Shown here in pieces: positions 1 through 8,625 of a stretch of DNA of 64,000 bases. The stretch is from JAIOSF01 sp047159865 (GTDB taxonomy: Bacteria > Campylobacterota > Campylobacteria > Campylobacterales > Arcobacteraceae): the NCBI RefSeq assembly GCF_047159865.1, contig NZ_AP038804.1:1364001-1428000 (forward strand), written 5' to 3'. Position numbers and translations under genes: made by a program. Below the pieces are notes generated by a model that made no database searches, was not told where the DNA came from, and was given only the letters and a program-made list of their open reading frames with translations. Each line of letters begins with the position of its first letter. Position 1 is the stretch's first letter.

Positions 1-14
1 TAAAAGGAAATTGA

Positions 15-821
15 ATGATAAAATATAATTCAAAGTTACTTTTAGCTTCAGTATTTTGTGGGCTATTAACTACAAATATTTATAGTAAAGATATAGTAAC
101 AGAAGCACAGTGTAATACAAAAGGTGATGAGTTTATTTTTGCTGAAAATGAGTGTATTCAGTACTATGTATCCGAAGGTGACACAGAATCAGAGATAAAT
201 ATTTTAGTACATGGTACATGGCCAGAGGGTACAAATACTTTAGCAAGATATGCTCCATTTGCTGAAAACTTAGCAATGTCTACAGATGTAACTACAATTG
301 CTGTTGCATTACCTGGGTATTCTAGCTCTTCAACAAATAACTTTCAAGCATTAAGTCATAATGGGGAGGAAAATTTAGCGGCTCAAAAAAGTTATATAAC
401 ATTTTTATCAGAACTTGTGACTAAATTGAAAGAAAAGTATGATGCTACAAAAGTAAACTATATAGGTCATTCAGCAGGTGCTATGATGGGTTCTACTCTT
501 ACTGGATTTACTCCAGGTCTTTTAGATACAATCACTTCAGCAGGTGGAAGATATGATATTCATGAAGTAGTAAAATCTGATAAAGATTTAGTATCTTTAA
601 TTGACTATATAGATAAAGTTGATTCAAGTACAGAGTTTTTGTTAATTTATGGAACAAAAGATACTATTTCTAAGCCATCAGTTACAAAAAAATTCTATCA
701 AATCTTAGAAGAAAAAGGATTAACAGCTACACTTATTGAAGTTGAAGGTGCACCACACTTAGATTTAGATATGACAAGTGAATCTGTTGATGCAATCGTA
801 GAGATGTTAGATAAAGAATAA
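15..821 (+). CDS. Exported alpha/beta-hydrolase (lipase/esterase-like)
   Basis: 268 aa with a Sec signal peptide at residues 1-24, so the mature protein is probably periplasmic or lipid-facing. The alpha/beta-hydrolase triad can be read in order: oxyanion-loop HG at 66-67, the nucleophile elbow GHSAG with Ser153, Asp216 in YGTKD, and His248 in GAPH. Two cysteines (33 and 47) in the mature N-terminus could form a disulfide. The ATG follows an aaagga ribosome site by about 6 bases. The substrate cannot be read from the sequence. The gene converges on the thioredoxin-like gene, with the stop codons 3 bases apart, and no operon partner is visible. The family call is firm; esterase versus other hydrolase is open. 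Confidence 0.75.
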   Translation: MIKYNSKLLLASVFCGLLTTNIYSKDIVTEAQCNTKGDEFIFAENECIQYYVSEGDTESEINILVHGTWPEGTNTLARYAPFAENLAMSTDVTTIAVALPGYSSSSTNNFQALSHNGEENLAAQKSYITFLSELVTKLKEKYDATKVNYIGHSAGAMMGSTLTGFTPGLLDTITSAGGRYDIHEVVKSDKDLVSLIDYIDKVDSSTEFLLIYGTKDTISKPSVTKKFYQILEEKGLTATLIEVEGAPHLDLDMTSESVDAIVEMLDKE

Positions 822-836
822 AATTTATTCTTTATC
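810..836. terminator. Inverted repeat across two converging stop codons
   Basis: A perfect 13-base inverted repeat (GATAAAGAATAAA, then TTTATTCTTTATC) spans the stop codons of the hydrolase and of the converging thioredoxin-like gene. It is AT-rich and has no clear extra T-tract, so it is a plausible but weak bidirectional terminator. Confidence 0.4.
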
Positions 837-1303
837 TCCTTTCCCTTTTTTGATATTCTCTAAATACTCAAAAAAACTCATCTCCTCAAAAGCATTAGTT
901 ATCATAAAATTTAAAATATGTTGAAATTTTTCAGTCGAACGAAACCCTCTTGCTTTGTAAACTATCTCATTCTTACTATCTAAAAATAATACTGTTGGAT
1001 AAAAATTTACTTCTAACTTATGTGCGAAATCTTTATTTGTATAAGTTTTATTATTAAAAATAATGGTATCTGACTCATCAATATTGATACTACTAAAAGT
1101 AAAATTTGTTTGAACTGTTTTTTGAATTTTTACATCTTTTAGTGTGATTTTTTTCATTCTATTACAATATCCACAATTATTCATATGGAAAAATATGATT
1201 CGTTGTTTTTTTTATCCTCTATTAGATCAAAATTAATTTTTTTATTTTCTGCATAAATATTTGATATGAAAAAAATTGTTAATAATAGTAGTAATTTATT
1301 CAT
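825..1303 (-). pseudogene. Exported thioredoxin-fold (SoxW-like) protein split by a frameshift
   Basis: The ATG at 1303 opens a frame encoding a signal peptide (MNKLLLLL...IYA) and about 20 further residues, and stops at 1181. The thioredoxin part continues in another frame: RIIFFH, then MNNCGYCNRM with the CxxC redox pair, then a cis-Pro-like FYP, ending at 825. The frames meet at an A8 run (T8 at 1206-1213 on the plus strand). One additional A would rejoin them into a protein of about 158 aa. Such proteins keep periplasmic thiols reduced or oxidised. The gene directly follows a DsrE-like periplasmic gene on the same strand (10 bases apart), suggesting a joint sulfur or redox role. It could be a true pseudogene, a phase-variable or slippage-decoded gene, or a sequencing error. 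Confidence 0.7.
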
Positions 1304-1312
1304 TTCTTTTCT

Positions 1313-1750
1313 TTAATATGGTGTAACTTCAAAGTAACCAGCAACTTGTTTTTCGATTACTTCTACTATTCCTGCTTGAACATAAGATAAATCATCTATT
1401 AAATCATCTTTTGTCCAATGCATACTTGCCATAGTATTTTTACAAGCAATAAACTCTACATCATAGTCCATTAGTGATGAAATTCGTATCAATGTATCTT
1501 TATCATAATCTTTTTTTAATACTCTCACTCCACTTCCATAAGCAACTACAGAAATATTTATAGCTTCTGCTGGATATTCTTTAAGTACATTATAAATTGC
1601 ACCTAAAGTTGAATTCACTGTTTTTTCATCTGATACATGAAGTTTAATAACCCATTTTCTAGGATTATCAAATGTAGGTTGAGGATCACTTAAATCCATT
1701 TGTCCATAAGATAGTATTGTAAGACAGAATAATAGTATTAGTTTTTTCAT
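1313..1750 (-). CDS. Periplasmic DsrE-like protein
   Basis: 145 aa with a signal peptide (residues 1-16, MKKLILLFCLTILSYG). The mature part has the DsrE/DsrF-like pattern: a beta strand (KWVIKLHVSD), an alternating alpha/beta fold, VVAYGSGVRVL, and a cysteine in FIACKNTM at the position where DsrE-type proteins carry their sulfur-binding Cys. The C-terminus VQAGIVEVIEKQVAGYFEV is typical of the exported DsrE-like group. The function is unknown; by family it may bind sulfane sulfur or a small ligand. It lies just upstream of the frameshifted thioredoxin-like gene on the same strand, and the two probably form one transcript. Confidence 0.6.
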   Translation of the reverse strand: MKKLILLFCLTILSYGQMDLSDPQPTFDNPRKWVIKLHVSDEKTVNSTLGAIYNVLKEYPAEAINISVVAYGSGVRVLKKDYDKDTLIRISSLMDYDVEFIACKNTMASMHWTKDDLIDDLSYVQAGIVEVIEKQVAGYFEVTPY

Positions 1751-1837
1751 ATTTTACCTTTTGTGTAAATTTATACATGATTTGATTATATAATAGATCT
1801 TATAAAAACAGTATGATAAAATTTAAATAATATTAGA

Positions 1838-1843
1838 TATAAT
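1838..1843 (+). promoter_or_regulatory. -10 element upstream of adk
   Basis: TATAAT sits 30 bases before the adk ATG in the gap between adk and the divergent DsrE-like gene. No convincing -35 hexamer is visible, which is usual for sigma-70 promoters of this phylum. Confidence 0.5.
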
Positions 1844-1872
1844 ACATTAATTAAACATAAGTAAGGAAAAAC

Positions 1873-2442
1873 ATGAAAAAATTATTTTTAATCATAGGCG
1901 CACCAGGAAGTGGTAAAACAACAGATGCAGAATTAATTGCAGCTAAACATGAAGATATCACACATTATAGTACAGGTGATATGTTTAGAGCTGAAGTTGC
2001 AACTGGTAGTGAACTTGGTAAAACAATAGATGCTTATGTTAGCAAAGGAAATCTAGTACCAATTGATATTGTTATCAAAACAATTGTTACAGCAATTAAA
2101 AATGCTCCTACTCCAACTGTAGTAATTGATGGATATCCAAGAAGTAGTGAACAAATGGAAGAGCTAGATAAATATCTTCTTAACGAATCAGAAGTAGAAC
2201 TTGTAAATGTAATTGAAGTTGAAGTATCTGAAGAGGTTGCATGTGATAGAGTTTTAGGAAGAGCAAGAGGTGCTGATGATAATGTTGATGTATTTAATAA
2301 TAGAATGAAAGTTTATACAGAACCATTAGCAGCTATACAAGCTTTTTATGAAGCAAAAAATTTAATTACTAAAATTAATGGTGAAAGAACAATTGAAGAG
2401 ATTGTTGATGAGATGGATGCATTTATACAAAGTAAAATATAA
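1873..2442 (+). CDS. adk: Adenylate kinase
   Basis: 189 aa cytoplasmic enzyme interconverting ATP + AMP and 2 ADP. The P-loop GAPGSGKT is at residues 9-16, the AMP-binding stretch HYSTGDMFR at about 31-39, and DGYPRS at about 86. The LID segment (GRARGADDN) is the short form without the zinc-binding insertion, which explains the 189-aa length against about 214 in E. coli. The ATG is preceded by aagga. The next gene begins on the base after the stop codon, so the two are translationally linked. Confidence 0.95.
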   Translation: MKKLFLIIGAPGSGKTTDAELIAAKHEDITHYSTGDMFRAEVATGSELGKTIDAYVSKGNLVPIDIVIKTIVTAIKNAPTPTVVIDGYPRSSEQMEELDKYLLNESEVELVNVIEVEVSEEVACDRVLGRARGADDNVDVFNNRMKVYTEPLAAIQAFYEAKNLITKINGERTIEEIVDEMDAFIQSKI

Positions 2443-3180
2443 ATGAATTTTTATTCGGTAATTATCGGAACAGAACTTTTAAATGGGCGTCGTAAAGATG
2501 CTCATTTTTCATTTTTAAACAACGAACTTCTAAAAAGAGGCTGGGAGCAAAAAGCAAGTTTTGTTATCAAAGATGAACCCCCTTTTATAGAAGATATTTT
2601 TAAACTGATTAAAACTGATCCAGATGCTGTTATGTTTTGTTTTGGTGGAATTGGTTCTACACCTGATGATTATACACGACAATGTGCTGCAAATGTTTTT
2701 ACAAATGGAAAAATGGAAAGAAACAAAAATGCGGAAAAATGTATTATTGATCAATTTGCAAATGAAGCATATCCTCATCGTATACAGATGGCGGATTTAC
2801 CTTTAGATGCAAAACAGTTAACAAATATTGTGAATAATGTTCCAGGATTTTCTTTAGAAAATCGTTATTTTTTTACTCCAGGATTCCCATCTATGTCTCA
2901 AAGTATGGTTATAGAAGCTTTGGATAGATTTTACCCTAAAAATAAAGAAAAATTTAGATATTTTTTAAAAGCAGATTGTAGTGAAAATGATTTGATTGAG
3001 ATAATGAAAAAAATTCCACAAGATATTGATTTTTCTTCCTTGCCTCAAATAAACAATGGTAAACGATCTGTTGTAATTTCTGTTGCATCGTATGATAAAG
3101 AAGAAGCAAAAAAATATTTCTCTTTATTTGAAGATTTATTAAAAGAAAAAAGTATAGCATTTATTTTAGAAGATCAATAA
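2443..3180 (+). CDS. CinA N-terminal-domain (molybdopterin-binding fold) protein
   Basis: 245 aa, starting directly at the base after the adk stop. Residues 1-170 show the MoaB/MogA-like CinA-N fold: VIIGTELLNGRRKD near the start, FCFGGIGSTPDDYTRQ at about 64-80, and a later PGFP. The C-terminal nicotinamide-nucleotide deamidase domain of full-length CinA (about 400 aa) is absent. The role is unclear; by family it binds a nucleotide or pterin, or hydrolyses ADP-ribose-type compounds. There is no separate promoter, so it is probably co-transcribed with adk. Confidence 0.75.
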   Translation: MNFYSVIIGTELLNGRRKDAHFSFLNNELLKRGWEQKASFVIKDEPPFIEDIFKLIKTDPDAVMFCFGGIGSTPDDYTRQCAANVFTNGKMERNKNAEKCIIDQFANEAYPHRIQMADLPLDAKQLTNIVNNVPGFSLENRYFFTPGFPSMSQSMVIEALDRFYPKNKEKFRYFLKADCSENDLIEIMKKIPQDIDFSSLPQINNGKRSVVISVASYDKEEAKKYFSLFEDLLKEKSIAFILEDQ

Positions 3181-3194
3181 ATTATTTTCTAACT

Positions 3195-3224
3195 AAAAAA
3201 AGGGGAAGATTTATTATCTTCCCC
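3195..3224 (-). terminator. Rho-independent terminator of pstS
   Basis: The stem GGGGAAGAT (3202-3210) pairs with ATCTTCCCC (3216-3224) around the loop TTATT. On the minus strand the hairpin is followed by T7 (A7 at 3195-3201), so it mainly terminates pstS. Read the other way, the CinA-like gene gets a weaker T-rich tail. Confidence 0.8.
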
Positions 3225-3242
3225 CTTCTCTTATATATTTTA

Positions 3243-4304
3243 TTAATGTTTTTTCGATAACTCTTCTAAAGTAATTTTATCTCTTTGTGCTACAGAAGCT
3301 CTTATTGTAGCTCGTTTTGCATCAGGTAATGCAATTAATCCAATCTCTCCTAGTATACCATCATGACCAATCATATCTTCAGACATAAACATATTTACAA
3401 AGTCAGACATTGCAGGTACTTTAGATGCATGAGAATTCTTTATATAAAAAAACAAACTTCTTGAAATAGGATATTTTCCACTAGAAATTGTATTTGGTGT
3501 TGGTAATACACCATTTACTTTTGCACCTTGAACTTTATCATCATTTTCCATTAAGAATGAGTATCCAAAAATACCGAATGCTGCTTTATTTTTATTAAGT
3601 TTAGAAACGATTAAATTATCATTCTCTCCACTTGGAACATAAACACCATCAGTTCTAATTTTTTTGTATTTTTTGTACGCTTTATTTTTTACCTTGTCAG
3701 CTTTGTATAAAGAAGTATAAACTGACATTTTTTTAGTTTGACCTTTTAAAATCATATCTTCAAAAGCATCTCTTGTTCCAGATGATTTAGGAGGACCATA
3801 AATAACGATTTCTCTATTTGGTAAAGACGCATCAATTTCTGACCATTTTTTATATGGATTAGCAATTAGTTTTTTCCCATCTTTTGAAGGCACTTCCGCA
3901 GCAACTGCTAATAAAAGTTGTTTTTTTGTTACGCTAAATGGCTTATTTGATTTTGCTTGAGCAAATGCAATACCATCAAAACCAATAACAGATTCTGTTA
4001 TATCTGTTACACCATTTTTTTGGCAAAGTTTAAATTCTTTTGCTTTCATTCTTCTTGAAGCATTTGTAATATCTGGAGTATTCATACCATTTCCAGCACA
4101 GAATAGTTTCATCCCTCCACCTGAACCTGTTGATTCTACAACAGGAGTTGGATATGAAGTTGTTGCACCTAGTTCTTCAGCAACTGCAGAAGAAAATGGA
4201 TATACTGTTGATGAACCAACAATTTTAATTTGATCTCTAGCACTTAAAGATACTGTTAATGCAGAAGCAGTTAAAAGTGCGATAGCTGTTTTTTTTATAG
4301 TCAT
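3243..4304 (-). CDS. pstS: Periplasmic phosphate-binding protein of the Pst ABC transporter
   Basis: 353 aa with a signal peptide ending after SLSA at about residue 22. Mature PstS motifs are present: IVGSSTVYPF, which starts phosphate binding, STGSGGGMKLFC, and KSSGTRDAFE. It captures phosphate in the periplasm for the PstCAB permease. The pstCAB genes are not next to it here: the gene is bounded by a terminator downstream and by PBP1A upstream on the same strand. A Pho-box-like direct repeat with a correctly placed -10 lies upstream, so phosphate-starvation control is likely. The ATG is preceded by aaggaag. Confidence 0.92.
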   Translation of the reverse strand: MTIKKTAIALLTASALTVSLSARDQIKIVGSSTVYPFSSAVAEELGATTSYPTPVVESTGSGGGMKLFCAGNGMNTPDITNASRRMKAKEFKLCQKNGVTDITESVIGFDGIAFAQAKSNKPFSVTKKQLLLAVAAEVPSKDGKKLIANPYKKWSEIDASLPNREIVIYGPPKSSGTRDAFEDMILKGQTKKMSVYTSLYKADKVKNKAYKKYKKIRTDGVYVPSGENDNLIVSKLNKNKAAFGIFGYSFLMENDDKVQGAKVNGVLPTPNTISSGKYPISRSLFFYIKNSHASKVPAMSDFVNMFMSEDMIGHDGILGEIGLIALPDAKRATIRASVAQRDKITLEELSKKH

Positions 4305-4333
4305 TTGATAACTTCCTTTTTTTATTTTAAAGA

Positions 4334-4339
4334 AGTATA
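4334..4339 (-). promoter_or_regulatory. -10 element of pstS
   Basis: TATACT on the minus strand begins 10 bases downstream of the Pho-box-like repeat. This matches the Pho-box to -10 spacing known for PhoB-activated promoters, which lack a -35 hexamer. Confidence 0.6.
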
Positions 4340-4349
4340 GATGATATAA

Positions 4350-4367
4350 ATTACAGTTTGATTACAG
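4350..4367 (-). promoter_or_regulatory. Pho-box-like direct repeat upstream of pstS
   Basis: On the minus strand CTGTAATCAAACTGTAAT is two identical 7-mers (CTGTAAT) separated by 4 AT-rich bases, an 11-base period. This closely resembles the E. coli PhoB box CTGTCAT-N4-CTGTCAT. It ends 45 bases before the pstS start codon. Confidence 0.7.
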
Positions 4368-4375
4368 CTTATCGT

Positions 4376-6340
4376 TTAAAATAAAATATTTTTATTTTTA
4401 AGATGTTCTGTTTGCATCTCCATATTTGTTTCACTTTTTGGTACATTAGAAAGTGGAGTAAAAACTTCTTCTTTTCCATTATATTTTTGTATAAAGACCT
4501 CTTTAGGTTGTATGAATTTTCGTGGTATTTCAGGATGAAGTTTCATCCAATGTCTATAAAAATAAGCAAATGCAGGACCTGCTGTTCTTCCTCCTGTTTC
4601 TCTTCTTCCCATTGGTTTATTGTCATCATTCCCATACCATACTATAGTTTGTAATGAAGGTGAATATCCACAAAACCATGCATCAACATTATTATTTGTT
4701 GTTCCTGTTTTAGCAACAAGTTCCAAGTTTTTTACTCGTCCATTTCTTCCTGTACCTTTATCTACTACCTCTTTGAGTATTGAAGTCATAAGATAAGTTT
4801 GTGCAGCAGGCATAATGTAGTTTTCTTCTTTTTCAAAGATTATTTTTTGACCATACCGATTTGTTAAACTACTTATAATATATGGTTCAACGATTATTCC
4901 TTGATTTGAGAATAATGTAAACATTTTACTTAAGTCTAAAGGTGAAATCCCAAAACTTCCAAGGGTAATTGACAGATCATAAGGGATATTTTTAAATCCA
5001 TATCTTTGTAATTCTTTATGTAAAATATCTATACCTATATCTGTAACAAGATTGATTGTTGCAAGATTTCGAGAATGAACTAATGCATATCTAAAAGTCA
5101 CCAATCCTTTAAAATTTTTTTCATAGTTTTTTGGTTGCCATAATTTTTCTTCATTATCAACTGAATTATATTTATATGTTCTTGATATATCTACAATATT
5201 GCTAGCTGTAGAGTAACCTAAATTTAAAGCAACTTGATATAAAAAAGGTTTGATTGAACTTCCTGGTTGTCTTATACTTTGTCTAGCTCGATTAAATGAG
5301 GATGTTTTATAATCAATTCCTCCAACCATAGATAATATAGCTCCGGAATTATTTTCTAGTACAATTATAGCTCCATTTAATGATTGGGTTGTACTTTTGT
5401 TTGTATCTCTATGTTTATCTCTTCTCAAAACTCTATCATAACCATATTTTAAAGCATCTTTTGCTATTTTCTGTGCTTCTAAATCAATTGTAAGATTTAT
5501 TTTATAACCACCTGTTTTTAAATCTTCTACATCATCTTTCAATTCACTTATAGCCGTATCAATAATATAAGGAGCTTTATTTTGAGATAATGTAGTATCA
5601 TAAACGATAGGGATATAGTTTATTGATTCATCATATTCTTTCTGATTTATCCAACCCAAAGTTTTAAGTCTTTTGATCACTTGATTTGCTCGTATCAGTG
5701 CATATTTTAAATTTTTAGTTGGATCATAGAAGCTTGGAGCACGAGGAAGTCCTACCAACATTGATATCTCTTTTAAATTAAGTTGATCTAATTCTTTTTT
5801 AAAGTATCCAAGTGCTGCTGTTTTGATACCATAATATCCATGACCAAAATAAACCTGATTTAAATATCTTTCTAAAATTTCTTCTTTTGTAAGTAAAGAC
5901 TCTAATCGTAAAGATAATAAAATTTCTTTTATCTTTCTAATTATTTTTTTATCTCTTGTTAAAATCATTGTTTTTACTAGTTGTTGTGTAAGTGTACTAG
6001 CACCTTCAACAAGAGCCATAGCTTTGATATCTTTAATAATAGCACGCAAAATAGCATCTATATTCACTCCATTATGTTCAAAAAAATTCGTATCTTCTAT
6101 CGCAACTAATGCTTCTGTTACTCTTGGAGGGATAGCTTCATATTTTACATAAAGTCGATTTTCTTTGTCAAAGACATTTCCCAAATGCACACCATTTTTA
6201 TCAAAAAATTGTGTCGTTAACCTTGGTTTATATTCTACTATTTTATCAACATCAAATCGAATTTGTGAATATAAAATAATGAGTCCAATAAAAATTGATA
6301 TTATAAAAAATACTATAAGAAGGAGAAACTTTTTAATCAT
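4376..6340 (-). CDS. Penicillin-binding protein 1A (bifunctional transglycosylase/transpeptidase)
   Basis: 654 aa class A PBP that polymerises lipid II and cross-links peptidoglycan. An N-terminal membrane anchor lies at about 4-26. The GT51 domain shows AIEDTNFFEHNGV with the catalytic Glu, EGASTLTQQLVKT, and RKIKEILLSLRLE. The transpeptidase domain shows SSIK (serine nucleophile at about residue 360), the SRN motif in VHSRNLATIN, and KTGTTNNN. The length fits epsilonproteobacterial PBP1A. Its ATG overlaps the stop of the upstream ABC ATPase by 4 bases (ATGA), so it is the last gene of the gpmI-ABC-PBP1A operon. Confidence 0.92.
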   Translation of the reverse strand: MIKKFLLLIVFFIISIFIGLIILYSQIRFDVDKIVEYKPRLTTQFFDKNGVHLGNVFDKENRLYVKYEAIPPRVTEALVAIEDTNFFEHNGVNIDAILRAIIKDIKAMALVEGASTLTQQLVKTMILTRDKKIIRKIKEILLSLRLESLLTKEEILERYLNQVYFGHGYYGIKTAALGYFKKELDQLNLKEISMLVGLPRAPSFYDPTKNLKYALIRANQVIKRLKTLGWINQKEYDESINYIPIVYDTTLSQNKAPYIIDTAISELKDDVEDLKTGGYKINLTIDLEAQKIAKDALKYGYDRVLRRDKHRDTNKSTTQSLNGAIIVLENNSGAILSMVGGIDYKTSSFNRARQSIRQPGSSIKPFLYQVALNLGYSTASNIVDISRTYKYNSVDNEEKLWQPKNYEKNFKGLVTFRYALVHSRNLATINLVTDIGIDILHKELQRYGFKNIPYDLSITLGSFGISPLDLSKMFTLFSNQGIIVEPYIISSLTNRYGQKIIFEKEENYIMPAAQTYLMTSILKEVVDKGTGRNGRVKNLELVAKTGTTNNNVDAWFCGYSPSLQTIVWYGNDDNKPMGRRETGGRTAGPAFAYFYRHWMKLHPEIPRKFIQPKEVFIQKYNGKEEVFTPLSNVPKSETNMEMQTEHLKNKNILF

Positions 6341-7047
6341 GTTCGAAACTTTCTATTTTTGAAATTACTTGAAATAAGTTGTTTTGTATAGCTTTCTTTT
6401 GGTTCTTGCAAAATTTTTTGTAATTTTCCCATCTCACAAATTTTGCCATTTTGTAATATAATAATATCTTTGCAGATATTTTGAACTGATTCTATATCAT
6501 GGCTTACAAAGAGAATTAAAAAATGCATTTTTTTCTGCAAGGTAGTGATGATTTCTAAGATAGCTTTCTTACTATCTTTATCCAATGCAGTGGTTGGTTC
6601 ATCCAAGAGTAATATTTTTGGATTTTTACTTAATGCAATTGCTATAACAACTCGTTGGAGTTGACCACCACTTAGTTCTAATGGAAATTTATTTTTAACA
6701 CTTAAGTTGAGTTTGACCAATGTAAGTAAATCATCTATTTTCTCTTCATCACAAAAAAATTGTTTTGTGATTTTTGTAATAGGGGAGAGTGAAGTAAATG
6801 GATTTTGTGGAATAAATCCTATATTTTCATGATTTAATTCAAAGTCACATTGACAATTAAATGTAACATTAAGTTCTTTTGGTGTCATATTTAAAATTGT
6901 TTTCAGCGTAAGTGATTTTCCACTACCACTTTCACCTACTAAAGCAATAGAATGATTCAAAATAACTGGGCTGTTATCTTGTATTAAATCTACTAGCGTA
7001 TTGTTATCTGATTTTAATAATAATTTATTGATTATAAGTTCAGGCAT
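6337..7047 (-). CDS. Orphan ABC transporter ATPase (Dpp/Opp/Nik type)
   Basis: 236 aa nucleotide-binding subunit. Walker A is GESGSGKS (about 38-45), the Q-loop is GFIPQNPFTSLSP, the signature is LSGGQLQR, Walker B is ILLLDEPTTALD, and the switch His is in FVSHD. The Q-loop followed by NPFTSLSP is characteristic of peptide/nickel ATPases of the DppD/OppD/NikD class, although the usual C-terminal Cys-containing extension is missing. No permease or binding protein lies nearby: upstream is gpmI (6 bases away) and downstream is PBP1A (4-base overlap). The partner subunits must be elsewhere, and the substrate is unknown. Confidence 0.8.
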   Translation of the reverse strand: MPELIINKLLLKSDNNTLVDLIQDNSPVILNHSIALVGESGSGKSLTLKTILNMTPKELNVTFNCQCDFELNHENIGFIPQNPFTSLSPITKITKQFFCDEEKIDDLLTLVKLNLSVKNKFPLELSGGQLQRVVIAIALSKNPKILLLDEPTTALDKDSKKAILEIITTLQKKMHFLILFVSHDIESVQNICKDIIILQNGKICEMGKLQKILQEPKESYTKQLISSNFKNRKFRT

Positions 7048-7053
7048 AGTTTA

Positions 7054-8538
7054 CTAAATAAGTGCTTCATCCATCTCATCTGGGATAGTGATATTCATAA
7101 GTTTTAAAATAGTTGGTGCAATATTATTTAAAGAACCCTCTTTTACCTTGGTAATACCATCAGAAATTACAAAACAGTAAACATCTCCTACAGTATGATT
7201 AGTAAGAGTTTTACCATCTTCATTTTTCATCATTTCACAGTTTCCATGATCGCTTGTAATCACTATATTATAATCATGTAATTTAGCTTTTTCTATAATC
7301 TTTCCAAGTTCTAAATCAACAGCCTCTACAGCTTTAATACCTGCTTCATAAACCCCTGTATGTCCTACCATATCACCATTTGCAAAATTTACAACGATAA
7401 AATCTATATCATCTTCAATACCATTTTGAACAGCAAGAGAAACTTCAGGTGCTGACATCTCTGGTTTTATATCATAAGTCGATACTTTGGGAGAAGGGAT
7501 TAAGACTCTTGTTTCATTTTCAAATGGTTCCTCTTTGCCTCCATTAAAGAAAAATGTAACATGCGCATATTTTTCTGTTTCAGCTGTATGGAGTTGCTTT
7601 AAATTGTTCTTTGAGATAACTTCACTTAGTGTGTTTGATGGAGTGTCTTTAGGAAACATAACAGGTAGTGGTAAATTTTTATCATACTGAGTCATAGTTG
7701 CAATATTGATTGTTAGTTCACTTTTTGTGGAAAATGCACTGAACTTTTTATCTGCTAAAGCTGTGCTAAGTTCTCGTGCTCTATCACTTCTAAAGTTTGC
7801 AAATATTACACCGTCATTTGATTGTATCCCTTTATAATCATTGAAGCTAATAGGTTCAATAAACTCATCAAAAATATCTTTAGAATATTGCTCGTTTATA
7901 TATTTTTTAGTAGTATAATTTGTATGCGTTGCTCCATTTACAATTTGTTCATAAGCTTTTTGTATTCTATCCCAATTATTATCTCTATCCATTGAATAAT
8001 ATCGTCCACTTAAAGTAGCTATTTGGATATTTTTAGAACAAATATCTTCTATTTGTTTTAAATAAGTACTTGCACTATCTGGTGCAACATCTCTTCCATC
8101 TGTAATAAGGTGCAAAAATACTTTTTTATTTTTTTTCTCAGCAATTTGTGCGAGTGCTATAATATGATTTATATGAGAGTGAACTCCACCATCACTTAAT
8201 AGTCCTATAATATGTATGTTGTTTGATGTTTCTAGTATATCTTTAAATACACTATTATCTTTAAGTGTATTTTCTTTTATTGCTATATTTACTTTTACTA
8301 AATCTTGATAAAGAACTCTTCCTGAACCTATACTCATATGTCCAACTTCACTATTACCCATTTGTCCATTTGGTAGTCCAACATGTTCCCCATATGTTTT
8401 AACTAGAGAATACGGTACATTTTCAAACAGATTATCATAAGTTGGTTTTGTTGCATTACAAAATGCATTAAATTTGCATGAACTATTGTGTCCAATACCA
8501 TCAGTGATTATTAATAAAGCTTTTTTTGTTCTTGACAT
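7054..8538 (-). CDS. gpmI: 2,3-bisphosphoglycerate-independent phosphoglycerate mutase
   Basis: 494 aa glycolytic enzyme interconverting 3- and 2-phosphoglycerate with two metal ions (Mn type). Alkaline-phosphatase-superfamily sites are present: TDGIGHN at 12-18 (metal Asp), GNSEVGHM with phosphoserine Ser63, ITDGRDVAPDS, NFRSDRAREL and TSDHGNCEMM near the C-terminus. The length is close to the about 510 aa usual for the family. It is the first gene of a minus-strand operon with the ABC ATPase and PBP1A, and is divergent from mraY. Confidence 0.95.
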   Translation of the reverse strand: MSRTKKALLIITDGIGHNSSCKFNAFCNATKPTYDNLFENVPYSLVKTYGEHVGLPNGQMGNSEVGHMSIGSGRVLYQDLVKVNIAIKENTLKDNSVFKDILETSNNIHIIGLLSDGGVHSHINHIIALAQIAEKKNKKVFLHLITDGRDVAPDSASTYLKQIEDICSKNIQIATLSGRYYSMDRDNNWDRIQKAYEQIVNGATHTNYTTKKYINEQYSKDIFDEFIEPISFNDYKGIQSNDGVIFANFRSDRARELSTALADKKFSAFSTKSELTINIATMTQYDKNLPLPVMFPKDTPSNTLSEVISKNNLKQLHTAETEKYAHVTFFFNGGKEEPFENETRVLIPSPKVSTYDIKPEMSAPEVSLAVQNGIEDDIDFIVVNFANGDMVGHTGVYEAGIKAVEAVDLELGKIIEKAKLHDYNIVITSDHGNCEMMKNEDGKTLTNHTVGDVYCFVISDGITKVKEGSLNNIAPTILKLMNITIPDEMDEALI

Positions 8539-8625
8539 ATAATTTATTACCTTTTTTGGCTAATTTAGATAAAATCGATTTTTATTTAATATATTAACAC
8601 ATCTCTACTTCAAAAAGGTTAAACA

